Shown one piece after another: positions 1 to 12,783 of a stretch of 64,000 nt of DNA. The stretch is from NCBI GenBank assembly GCA_964017065.1, contig OZ024783.1, forward strand, positions 17,893,752 to 17,957,751. Direction: 5' to 3'. Every line of letters begins with the position of its first letter. Within the stretch, counting starts at the first letter, position 1. The position numbers were made by a program, and so were the translations under genes. Source of the stretch: Haliclona indistincta (lineage: Eukaryota; Porifera; Demospongiae; Haplosclerida; Chalinidae). The notes under the pieces were generated by a model that was not told the origin of the DNA, made no database searches, and worked only from the letters and a program-made list of their open reading frames with translations.

Positions 1-391
1 TCGTGTTAAGTTGTGATCGAAGATCTACATTTTCTATAACAATGCTGTGTTTTGTTGAAGCAGAACCGTACAATACAGGTCTGATCAGCCCTATTTTGTA
101 ACTTAAAATAACTTTAATTATAAGCAACTAAATACTTTGTGTCACGAAAAAACATTGAAAGTGCCCTTTGAACATAGTTTGCTATAACCAAAACAAAATA
201 AAAAGCATTTTTAGTATAATTGAATTGAGTTGTTGACTTCTCTATGTACTTGCTGTCGTTAAAATTGTAAAATTATGGAAACCAGAGTGGTTGGTGCAGT
301 TTTCTTAAACTTCTCTTTTAATTTCAACTCTAAGTCATTAATAATAATTTTTAATTTTTGCATGGTAATACGCCATAAGCCGCAGATCAGC
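1..391. other. Upstream region of the transporter gene
   Basis: AT-rich sequence without a recognisable gene or element. It presumably holds the promoter and 5' UTR of the transporter starting at 392. I see no convincing TATA box or repeat. Confidence 0.4.
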
Positions 392-2140
392 ATGAAGCTA
401 CGTGGTTCTCTGCTAGTGATTGTCTGCTGTCTGGCGGTTGAGTTCTTTAACTTATATCGAAAGCAATACTTACTTACTTCGAAATATTTGATTGATAAAA
501 ACAAAATCCTCGTTGGTCAAGGACTACTGTTTCTGCTCTTTCCAATCGTGGGTCACCTGACAGATGTCTACCTGACCAGGTATCGTAGCCTGAAATGGTC
601 CTTTGGAATACTCATTTTTGCAGCTTGTGCTGGAGTAGTATATATTGGAATCAATCTTGTAGCAGCAAGTATTTGGAACTTAACTATCTTCCATCATGCA
701 CCAACAATTATTGTTTTAGTCATAATTTTCACGCTGTATACTATTGGACTGGCATTGTTTCAAGCTAATGCCATTCAGTTTGGACTGGATCAGTTACTAG
801 AGGCTCCCACACCTAAACTGATTGCTTTCATCCACTGGTACTACTGGGCTCAGAATGTTAGCAGTTTAGCATTGTTCTATGTAGTAACAGGTACTATTAC
901 AATCCGAAGAGAAATAGGTAATATAATAGTGAATACCACATTATATTATGGCACTGTAGATAATTACTTAACCAGCGCAACTGGTATAACAGGGCTCCTT
1001 ATAGCGGCAATTATTCTTACAGCAGTATTGATCAAATTCTGCTATACCAAAAACAGTTTCTACATTCAAAAAGCAGGTCTCAATCCATTCAAGAATATCT
1101 ACAAAGTGCTCAAGTACTCTTGGAAGCACAAGGTCCCTGAGCATCGCAGTGCCTTCACCTACTGGGAGGAGGATATTCCACGCCGTATTGACCTGGGCAA
1201 GAACAAATATGGAGGACCATTCACCAATGAGGAGGTGGAGGACACCAAGACATTCCTACGCATCCTACCACTCCTCCTGTGTCTGTTTGGGTACCATCTA
1301 GCAGGAGATGGCTACTCTGCTCCAGAACAGCTCCAGAGGACCAGCTGTCCTTCACTGGCAGTACTGCTACTGATTGTGATTAATCCACTCCACATGAGCA
1401 CTCTTGTTGCAGTGGTTGGTATACCACTGTATCGACTGGTGATTGTGAAAGTGATTCCAAGACTTAAGAGTGTTCAAATGCTGACAAAAATGTGGATCGG
1501 TCTGTATCTCTCGCTACTACAAGTTGTGATGTATATCATAGTGGTTGTTAACCATGACACCACAAACTGGCAGCAACATCACACTGTTGTTTCTAATGGA
1601 ACTCATTATTCTATCTCTGGAGATTGCTATATCATTCGTACTGGTTGTGGCTTCATTCCTCACTTAGGGTTTTGGCACTGTCAGCAATACAATGACCCAG
1701 TTGACAACACCTACCTGTGGTTCATCATTCCTCAGCTCCTCAATGGTCTCTCTTCTCTTCTTGTCTCAATGACAGTGTTCGAATTCATCTGTGCCCAGGC
1801 TCCTCGCACTACCCAGGGGCTGCTCATTGGTCTATGGTATGCCACCTTCAGCATCAGGTACTTAACTGTTGGCATTCTAGACTATCTCATCATTGAGAGT
1901 AGGTCCTGGCTGATCTATGAAGGAGTGAAGGGGTTTCTGATCCTAGTGTCTCTGGTGCTGTTCTCATCTGTGTCAAGACACTACCGTTACCGACAGCGAG
2001 ACGAGATAGTCAATGTGCAGGGGATGATTGAGGACACTCATGAGAGATGGCTGGAGCAAGAGAAGCGATATATGGAAGAACGGAGAGAGTTTTATCGAAC
2101 ATTGATCATGAGTTCTTACAATAATTTTACATCACTTTGA
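392..2140 (+). CDS. SLC15/POT-family oligopeptide transporter-like protein (MFS), single exon
   Basis: Predicted polytopic membrane transporter of the proton-coupled oligopeptide transporter (SLC15/PTR2) branch of the major facilitator superfamily. The reading frame is open from an upstream ATG at 275, but the ATG at 392 (MKLRGSLLV) matches the start of the neighbouring copy at 2520, so I take 392; this gives about 582 residues. Support: many hydrophobic segments; an early motif VGHLTDVYLTRYR like the loop 2-3 signature of the family; the late block FEFICAQAPRTTQGLLIGLWY, which matches the usual 'EF..AQAP..MKGLL' region before the last helices; and a charged C-terminal tail (RYRQRDEIVNVQGMIEDTHE). 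The classic first-helix ExxER motif is absent, so proton coupling and substrate cannot be asserted. It heads a small tandem family with remnants at 2520 and 3668. Confidence 0.8.
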   Translation: MKLRGSLLVIVCCLAVEFFNLYRKQYLLTSKYLIDKNKILVGQGLLFLLFPIVGHLTDVYLTRYRSLKWSFGILIFAACAGVVYIGINLVAASIWNLTIFHHAPTIIVLVIIFTLYTIGLALFQANAIQFGLDQLLEAPTPKLIAFIHWYYWAQNVSSLALFYVVTGTITIRREIGNIIVNTTLYYGTVDNYLTSATGITGLLIAAIILTAVLIKFCYTKNSFYIQKAGLNPFKNIYKVLKYSWKHKVPEHRSAFTYWEEDIPRRIDLGKNKYGGPFTNEEVEDTKTFLRILPLLLCLFGYHLAGDGYSAPEQLQRTSCPSLAVLLLIVINPLHMSTLVAVVGIPLYRLVIVKVIPRLKSVQMLTKMWIGLYLSLLQVVMYIIVVVNHDTTNWQQHHTVVSNGTHYSISGDCYIIRTGCGFIPHLGFWHCQQYNDPVDNTYLWFIIPQLLNGLSSLLVSMTVFEFICAQAPRTTQGLLIGLWYATFSIRYLTVGILDYLIIESRSWLIYEGVKGFLILVSLVLFSSVSRHYRYRQRDEIVNVQGMIEDTHERWLEQEKRYMEERREFYRTLIMSSYNNFTSL

Positions 2141-2519
2141 CTTCGAGTGCGTTTTAACTTGATGCTTATAACTTTATTTTGCAGTCCTCTTCATATAGAT
2201 CTTGCTTAGTGCTATTTTGGTCAGGAATAGATCATGTATGTGTTCTTTTAGTTTATGTTTGTGATGTCATTGTGAATGAGTGTGTGTATTGTAGTTCATT
2301 AATTTGCAATAGATTTGTGTCTATTTACATTTAATGTGAAACGGTTAATTTTGTGTGCATGCGTGACCATTCTCACTTTCATATTACTGTTTAGCGCAAA
2401 CAACAAACAATTAGCAAATTAAATATGTCAACATCTTTCGATCATCTGCTTGTATTTTTGAAAACTATCCATAACTTTTATATCAGGTGCATACTGTAGT
2501 TATGAGCTGAATTATCAAC
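2141..2519. other. Intergenic spacer between the two transporter copies
   Basis: AT-rich, no gene seen. Probably 3' UTR of the first transporter and promoter of the second. Confidence 0.4.
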
Positions 2520-3196
2520 ATGAAGCTACGTGGTTCTCTGCTAGTGATGATCTGTTGTCTTGCAATCGAATGCTGCGATCTTTTTCACAAGAACATTCTA
2601 TCCCTCTTAATACCTTTAAGCTCTAGATTATATGCCTCTATAGGGATAGGACTATTGTTTCTGTTCTATCCACTCGTGGGTCACCTGACAGATGTCTACC
2701 TGACCAGATACCGNNNNNNNNNNNNNNNNNNNNNNNGCACTGTCAACAGTACAATGACCCAGTTGACAACACCTACCTGTGGTTCATCATTCCTCAGCTC
2801 CTCAATGGTATCTCTTCTCTGCTTGTCTCCATGACAGTGTTTGAGTTCATCTGTGCCCAGGCTCCTCGCACTACCCAGGGGCTGCTCATTGGTCTATGGT
2901 ATGCCACCTTCAGCATCAGGTACTTAGCTGTTGGCATTTTAGACAATCTCATCATTGAGAGGAGGTCCTGGCTGATCTATGAAGGAGTGAAGGGGTTTCT
3001 GATCCTTGTGTCTCTGATGCTGTTCTCATGTGTGTCCAGACGCTACCGCTACCGACAGCGAGACGAGATAGTCAATGTGCAGGGGATGATTGAGGATACT
3101 CATGAGAAGTGGTTTGATCAAGAGAAGCAATATTTGCAAGAACGAAAAGCATTTTACCAGACCTTGGGCACTTATAGTACCGTACCTGTGTCCTAA
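2520..3196 (+). CDS. Second SLC15-like transporter copy, collapsed by an assembly gap
   Basis: Paralogue of the 392-2140 gene. The first about 64 residues (MKLRGSLLVMICCLAIECC through VGHLTDVYLTRY) are in one frame, followed by 23 Ns, then the C-terminal 150 residues (HCQQYNDPVDNTY onward, ending YSTVPVS) in another frame. Compared with the first copy about 1.1 kb is missing at the gap, so the gap length is nominal and the frame change is probably an assembly artefact, not a mutation. Both halves are otherwise free of stops and very similar to the neighbour (same FEFICAQAPRTTQGLL block), so the real gene may be intact. The tail diverges after KQYLQERKAFYQT. Confidence 0.7.
2714..2736. other. 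Assembly gap (23 Ns)
   Basis: Run of N. Comparison with the paralogue at 392-2140 indicates roughly 1.1 kb of coding sequence is absent here. Confidence 0.98.
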
Positions 3197-3439
3197 CACT
3201 ATGTTCTTTTGTTTATAGCTGTTCATTGCTTGTTTGTCTCTCTTTAATTGTCTCACATGAAAGCTCATGTGAAGTCACATTACTTTGTACATTTTAAATG
3301 GTAATTAAACTTAGTGAATCTGGATACCGTTGCTCTTGTAATGCTTTATAGCATATTTGATATACATGTTTCTCCTATGCACACTCCACAGCTGTGCTAC
3401 ACGCTATGCTAAAATAATTATTAACTAGTTATTAACTAG

Positions 3440-3667
3440 TTAAAGCAACGTTGCGAGTGCAATACAGGAATTTTTCTGTGAGACTGACTTCCCTAGCGCA
3501 ATAATTCCCGTATTGCATGAGTAGACGGAGCTTTGACTGGTTTGTAGCACGACGGCTCGCCGCTGTTGCTGAATCTTGCAACTTATTCTCGAGGTCGAGC
3601 CCAGGTCAGTCTCCGCCCACTGTGCTATATTTTTCATATTGTGAACGGCGTTCGCATTATGGAAAAT
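3440..3667. other. Unassigned spacer
   Basis: No gene recognised. Short open frames occur on both strands but show no family resemblance. It lies between the second transporter copy and the decayed third tail. Confidence 0.3.
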
Positions 3668-3830
3668 ATAACATGGGCGGCTCCTTTGAAAGGCGAGAGC
3701 GAGATGAGATAGTTAATGTCACGGGATGAGAGGTTTCTCATGAGAGGTGGTTAGAGATTAGCAAGATCAGGAATAAAGAGAATTATATCAAACTATACGG
3801 ACTGTTTCGATATCATAGATTTTAAAATCG
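3668..3830 (+). pseudogene. Remnant of a third SLC15-like transporter (C-terminal tail only)
   Basis: A stretch reading RRERDEIVNVTG, stop, then EVSHERWLEISKIRNKENY aligns with the cytoplasmic tail of the two upstream copies (RYRQRDEIVNVQG ... THERWLEQEKRYMEE). The in-frame stop, loss of all membrane segments and short length make it a dead fragment. It directly precedes the truncated SRP54 exons, suggesting a duplication or rearrangement breakpoint nearby. Confidence 0.65.
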
Positions 3831-3951
3831 ATAAATATGTAGTTAGGGGGAATTTTCCTTGAAGCTAAAATATTTATTGATTAATTTTTTGACAGTGATA
3901 AGAGACAAATTTTAATAAATATTATTAGCAGTTACTCATTTAGTTTGGTGA

Positions 3952-6472
<2,521 letters not shown>

Positions 6473-6786
6473 CACTATTATTATAACTATTTACAAGTGT
6501 ATAACATTATTCTTTGTCCTCTCTCAAAATTGTAAAAATAATCTTTCTAATAGCAGGGGCGTATCTACAAGTGTGCTTTTAGTTAGTTATCAAGCACCCA
6601 TTAGCAAAAAATTGCTATGCAAACAGTTGATATGTCACTAACAATAATTACATCTTGCTCATACTAGATAGTTACTGCAAAATGTTAAATGATCATTGCA
6701 TTACATGACAACATCCTGTAAGCTCTATTATGTCTTAATATTACATAAGTTTTTGATTCATTAATTTTGTGTGGTGCTGTTGACAA
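6473..6786 (+). promoter_or_regulatory. SRP54 3' UTR and conserved upstream region of lectin-like copy A
   Basis: Nearly identical to 36031-36339 of the duplicated block. The right half contains the elements shared upstream of most lectin-like copies: TCATTGCATTACATGACAAC, then TTACATAAGTTTTTGATTCA about 30 bp before the start codon. Function as a promoter is inferred from conservation only. Confidence 0.45.
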
Positions 6787-7439
6787 ATGGCAGCTATTCT
6801 TCTCTGTGTGCTGTCCTTCTACTACTGGCTACTGCTGGCTGGTGGTGTAGTGAGTGGGTTCACTCCAGTCACCTATCCTGCTAGAGTATCCATTGCCAGA
6901 AATGTAATACATTTTTCGGACATATGCTATTTACGTACGAAAACGAACAATAATTCTACAGTTTGTTTACTATGGCTCTTGGAGAAGCTAATAAACTTCA
7001 TTGGAGCTCTAAAACATCGTCTGTTACCACAGGTGCAGGAACAGGGGGGGGCACAGGCCCCCCAGATTTTTGGGTCTAATAATAAATACATTACACTTTC
7101 ACTTCCTTAATAAAAACTTAACTGATGACATTGATTTAAATACAATTGCTGAACAATTTGTAACAGTTAATGAAAGGAGAAGACATTTTTTTAGAAACTA
7201 ACTGTTGTGTTTGACTCTAATGTATTACAGCATGTTGTGTAAATAAAAAGTAGTTTTCTTCTCTCTAATACCGTGTTCACACTACGCACTAAAACGGAAC
7301 CGAACCGGGCCGGCCCGGTTACAAATCTCTGACAGTGTGAATGCAACTGAACTGAGCTACAACTGAACTGAACTATACCATCGCGGCACACCAACCATAG
7401 GTGGGCCGCTTCCAGCACGGTTCGGTTGTGTCGGAACTT

Positions 7440-7620
7440 TGATCATAAAGTGTGGCACGGTTCGGTTCGGCCCGGTGTAGTAGTAAATCGTGTATCCCAG
7501 TGAATCGTGTATCCCGGATACATTAATCCCCGTGAATGGTGTATCCTGCATACCCATTTCACTAGTGAATTCTGTATCCTCCCAGGGAATTTTGTATCCC
7601 TTAGAATGAGTTTTCTGCAA
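7440..7620. promoter_or_regulatory. Left subterminal repeat array of the inner transposon
   Basis: Repeated GTATCCC / GTGAAT(C/G)GTGTATCC motifs at about 30-bp spacing. The mirror-image array lies at 15050-15240. Such subterminal arrays commonly bind transposase; here that role is inferred from position and inverted symmetry. Confidence 0.55.
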
Positions 7621-8624
7621 AATCGAACCGATGACTCCGATTTCTCCGGGCCGCTAAAATCTACTGTACCAGCCGGATATTTGATCAGGGCATCATGCAG
7701 GTTTACCAAATTAGGCTACGAGAGCCAGCCTTGCTAATACTTAAAATAGTATACGAAGCAGGTATGAAGTATTATTATAATCGATGTGCAGTCCATATCG
7801 ATGTACAGACGAACGCGCCAGGCTTGTATCATGGATTCATAGCCTGTTGTCTAGATCACCGCTCAGCAATACTCGCACTGTACTGAAATGTATTCTGCCT
7901 GCAATAACACAACTGTCCTGACAACTACAAGCTAAACTGAAGATTAATCTGAAGTGTTATTTCCAGGCTGAATCTGGCAGTGAGTTGGCAAAACCTGTAT
8001 AGAGTAATAGAAATAATTATAATAGTACTAGTTATTGCTAAAAATTTAATGATGCACCTTCGTCTTAAATGCGTCTGTAGCTTCTTCGTAACTTAAGCTA
8101 AATTTCTCACGAAGTAAAGTTGTCATTGCCTGTATAGTAACAGTTTATTAATTACTGATATAATTATACTTAAGCAACAATACCTCAGGAAACAATATTA
8201 TATTTACGAGATCTCCTCCTGTACAAACTATTCTTTGTAGGACATCACTGGCTACACCCAACAAAAAATAGAATACCTCTTGATACTAAAATAATAAAAG
8301 AATATTAAGAGTAATCAAAAAAACACAACAGAGTAAAAATTTCTGTACCATATCATATAGCTCTAAAGGCCACTGATCATGAATCTCCAAACTATTTGGA
8401 GAGTAAAAGGACTTGTCAGCAAAACGACTTTTAGTTTCTCCTTTAGCTGCCATCTTCAGTTGTGGCTACCCATTTGTGCACACAAATAATATTGTTACTG
8501 TCTCTATCACATTCACAAACCTCTGCCTTTTTTAATACCTCCCTGATGAAGCTTCGCTTAAAAACACAGTCACTAAAGTAGGAGAAAAATGAGGATGTAT
8601 AATATAGTATTATAGATCTACAAT

Positions 8625-10038
8625 TCAAAATTCTAACTCATCAGCTGGTCTCTCTAGCTTCGGAAAGCCTCCAATCCAAAATTCCTTTATGCTCATGGTA
8701 GCAAATAAATCATCTTCACATTGGCCGGATTTTTTTGCAAAGTCTGGGAACAAGATATCCTCAGGAAGGGTTTCCTCAGCTGAGTAAGTTTGATATTCAT
8801 AAAAGAAAACTTATTTTTAAATCCTTACAGTAAGGATTAAACATATAGTCCATGTCATCAGCACTATCTGGAGTCTGTGTACACACTCCTTGTACACTAC
8901 TGTCAGCGTCAGTACCACCTACATGCAAACAGTATCATGTTTTTTTCAGCATACCAGCAATCATTGACTCATTTTATGGTAATGTACGCATAGAATCATG
9001 CATGAATTTCACCTGTACTGCAATTACTGTCAGTCTCACTATTATCATATAGCTCCTGGCGTATCACCTGCATTGAATTAATAAACCAGGGAGAGAGAAA
9101 TTTATTATGTACTTACTGGCTGGTTATGCTGGCTCAACACTCCAAATTCTGATTGCAGCTTGCGCATCCACAACATGAAAACATTTACATCAGGCTGCTT
9201 TACTTCAGAGTGATAAGAGGAGCTATAAAAATTGCAACACATGTACAAAAATTAATAATGTAGTAGTTATATTATGTACCTGAAAAAAATCTCTTCAAGT
9301 AACTCCTTTCGTTGTATATTACACTTGACTGAAGTACCCCTGACAAGAGCACCTGCAACCTTCCAAATCCAACATAGTTACAAGTAAACAAACTATTATA
9401 CTGCATACAAGACACATAATACCTTACAAAGAAAAACACCACAATCACTGTCATTAGATTGTAGTGTAACTTCCTATGCATGAAAACAAGTAACAATAAA
9501 TATTGCATGAGTTAGGGTTGTTCAAACATGTTCATACAGTTGAAGCCTCTTTCTGCCAGTTCTTAAAGTCTATGTCTACCCCAAACTTGTCTTGGTAGAG
9601 CTCCGACAGAAACATTCTGCAATAGTTGATCATTGTTGCATTAAACGGGAGCAAAAATTAATTTACCCAATTTCCATTGCAGCGACCTTATTAAATCGAT
9701 GCAGCAATGAGTCATAGGAAATAACCCTGTGACTATTAAAATTGAATTCCTGAAACCATGAATTGTTACGTAGTAAAAATTAGGTTAGCAATTGAAAAAA
9801 ATTAATGCTGACCAATAACATCCAATGGTTGCTGCAGCAGATTGGTACAAGCAAGCAAGACAACTCTGCAAGGTCCACCTACATTTGTGAAAGACCAATA
9901 GCTATGGTAATAGAGGAATAGAAACTTACTTTAAGGTATGACAGAGGATTGGCTGATGCCTTAGCATTCCTGTACTTTTGGACACTTGGATAAAAAAATG
10001 AATTGGCACAATAGGTTTGTCTGTGTGGTGCCGTGAGC

Positions 10039-10078
<40 letters not shown>

Positions 10079-10779
10079 CAATCAAACTATTCACATACTG
10101 ATTGAGATTCTTTTCTCTCCTCCAAATTAAGAAGAAACATGTAGAAATTAATCACCTGACAACAGATTAGGTTTTTTAAATAGTTTATTTCTCTATAATC
10201 TTACTTTATCATTGAGCCAACATCCTTCATACAGAGTGCATATGTCAGTGTCTGTTAAAGTCACTCTTTGGCTACAACACTCTCCATTCAGCAAAGTAAC
10301 AACTATAGTATTAAAGAAAAATTATCACAACGCCGATTATTTATAATACTTATACCCGAGAGATCTTTAGGTGAACATCCACTAGTGTGTTGAGACAATT
10401 CCCTAAGTGGCAGACGAAACTTGCAAATCTTGCAGATTGCACTCATCACAGTGGATTCATCTGGAGACTACATGAAAACATTGTTATTCAAACGTTGTTG
10501 TAGCAATCATGCCTATGCTTACTTTACTAGTGGTAGCATTACCAGGGCATAATTGAGGAAAAAGTTCTAAGCTGAAATAAAAGTACACATGATGTACATT
10601 GTATACTCAACAACAAATGTTAGAATACCACTCTTCTAAGTCTGATGCAATTTCTAATCTGAGAGCATTTGGATCTTCCTATAGATGATGCATATAACAT
10701 CGGTGATAATAATATTATTACCACTTGCACCTTAAATGTTACTCCTCTTGAACAGCATTGTAACAGACACTTGCCATAC
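8625..10779 (-). CDS. SENP/Ulp1-type cysteine protease (C48) with C2HC zinc finger, transposon cargo
   Basis: Spliced minus-strand gene. Read 5' to 3': a small exon (KCLLQCCSRGVTFK, about 10779-10735); EDPNALRLEIASDLEEW (about 10679); CLELFPQLCPGNATTSK; a zinc finger exon SPDESTVMSAICKICKFR then LPLRELSQHTSGC (about 10469-10360, C-x2-C...H-x3-C); LTDTDICTLYEGCWLNDK; VINFYMFLLNLEERKES; TAPHRQTYCANSFFY; VDLAELSCLLVPICCSNHWM (about 9890-9813); EFNFNSHRVISYDSLLHRF; MFLSELYQDKFGVDIDF; EVTLQSNDSDCGVFLCK (about 9485-9424); ALVRGTSVKCNIQRKELLEE; and a C-terminal part ending at a stop near 8625. The WLND-INFYM entry motif, catalytic His (NHW), Asp (YDSL) and Cys (DCGVF) are all present in order, as in SUMO proteases. 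It may be the 3' half of one gene with the integrase upstream. Activity and substrate (SUMO or other) are unknown. Confidence 0.8.
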
Positions 10780-10848
10780 TAAAAAAGTAAAAGAAAATGA
10801 ATAAAATTAATCTTGATAACTACTCATAACTTCAATCATACTTTGCAC

Positions 10849-11796
10849 AAGAAATTAAAAAGATTTCTATCGAAATCAAAAGGATGTAGTGATGAAGAAA
10901 TCTACCACTGGTTCACAATGTAAACCAACAAGGAACAAGCATAGAATGGTAACACGATTGACTTGCTAACAGACCATAGATCCCTACATCAGTGGCTGCT
11001 GTGGCCAGACTATAGCTAGTTAAGCTATTTACTGTTGACTGACACTTTGAATAGAATTCAGCTTGTGACAAAATATTGATCTTATGTACAGCCACTGATG
11101 TAGGGATCTATGGTCTGTTAGCAAGTCAATCGTGTTACCATTCTATGCTTGTTCCTTGTTGGTTTACATTGTGAACCAGTGGTAGATTTCTTCATCACTA
11201 CATCCTTTTGATTTCGATAGAAATCTTTTTAATTTCTTGTTTGTGTCCTTTTTTCTTTTTAGTGAAGTGCAGTTCAATATCATGCTTGTACTGAGAAGTC
11301 TTTGTTTCCACCATTAGTTTAGTATTCCTGTTGCTGATGGCTTTTCTTAAATTTGTAGCTAAAATTGTTAAGCTGTACGCATGCATGCAATGCATACGAG
11401 CCCTGCCCACACTTGTTGTAGACCTACACAGCGGTTATAATTATCTGGCAAGTGCAGAATGGCGATCCTACACGAGCTTAACGTTCTTCGAAGACTCCAG
11501 ACAAATGCCGGGTGTGTGTTCTCCGTGATAGTGATCCACACGGCGCAGCGATACTTTAGCTGCTTGGTCACGTGCGCTACCCATTGCTTGGTCACGTGCG
11601 TATTGCGCAATCACAATAATGGCGTCTAACACTAAGCTGACAATGGATCACGATCGAGAAATCGCGGAACTTAGATCGCCGTTACGCTAAAAACAAAGCT
11701 CAAAAGGCACATGCCAGGAGAATTTCACGACTGTTCGTGGATGTTTTGGTCTCGGCACTGCTCGCGTAAAGGCGCTAGGCGAGTGGAAGAAAGAAA

Positions 11797-11841
<45 letters not shown>

Positions 11842-12093
11842 AGAAAACGAAGATGACGAAACTGGATTTTCACCGTTTCCAGGTTCGTCACTTTAGTAAC
11901 AATTTCGAGCAATCTCCTTGCTACTGTAAGATGGGGCAACGCCAGAGAGCAGATCTAAGTGTCTAAAGACGTATAAAATTCAACACCAGGCGAAATATCA
12001 GCGTTTGAACGCTAATACATTGTATGTAGCCGCCATCTTGTTTTCTCGTTCATCCCTACATAGGGAGACACTACCGTGTCTCCCTAATACAAA
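10849..12093 (+). repeat. Dispersed repeat R1, full-length copy with terminal hairpin M1
   Basis: About 1.25 kb unit. One end is a perfect-looking inverted repeat of about 145-bp arms around a short loop (M1: 10849-11240, arms begin CAAGAAATTAAAAAGATTTC). The other end closes with a hairpin around GGGAG(A/G)CAC(T)ACCGTG(T/C)CTCCC. A GAAA-rich tract (11790-11842) sits in the middle. The same full unit occurs inverted at 49170-50433. Shorter copies are at 17083, 34683, 42803, 45236 and, for M1 only, 59173. No coding capacity seen, so it is probably a non-autonomous element. Confidence 0.8.
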
Positions 12094-12783
12094 CAGACCA
12101 CATGAATTGCTGTCATTTTGTTGCGGGATGTTCTACATAACAAAATACATGTGGTCGTATCGAAGTACGTATTATCACCATGTACTTTGTGAATTTCTTC
12201 TGGCCAAGTACACTCTTTAAAACGTCTTCCCTCAATCAGCAGATAAGCTCTCAGTAAGGCTCTACATGGGTTTATATTCACTAATACAAGAACTTTACAG
12301 CAAACCTTAGACGAGATGTGTGGTATGTAGCACATATCATAGCATTGAGTTTCTTGGCTACTATTCTAGAATCATATACTTCTATTTGCTGACAACGGAA
12401 GTTGACCACCTGAAATGAGGAAACAAGGATAAAGTTATAAGTTGATAATAATTTCATACCAGTAGTATGAAGTGATGTCGCCGGTGGTCTAAAACAGGTA
12501 TAATGAGCAAACCAGAGCTCAAAACAGTATCCTATAAACACAAGAATACTAAACTCATAATACATAATATTAACTAGCTTACAGTCAACTGATCACGGTA
12601 ATGGTTCATGACACTAATACCTGTTCTTTCAACCAGATCAAGAATGTGAGACGGAAGGATAACTGAGTTGGCTGAAGCGACTGGATGAAGCTTTTTAACC
12701 AAAAGCAAGTACATTTCGACAAACTATAATGCACAAAAAAAATTATTAATGAATGAAAAAGAAACTAGCAATAGCAGTAATAC
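12094..12783 (-). CDS. Probable further exons between the integrase and protease parts
   Basis: Minus-strand exons with good splice sites read FVEMYLLLVKKLHPVASANS (about 12725-12590), a second with PPATSLHTT, and VVNFRCQQIEVYDSRIVAKK (from about 12413) continuing towards RFAVKFL. The WLH...YDS pattern is weakly reminiscent of a second, degenerate C48 fold, as seen in some integrase-CXC proteins, but I cannot show a catalytic Cys. The right-hand edge of repeat R1 interrupts the reading at about 12093. Whether these exons link the upstream integrase and the downstream protease into one polypeptide cannot be settled by eye. Confidence 0.45.
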
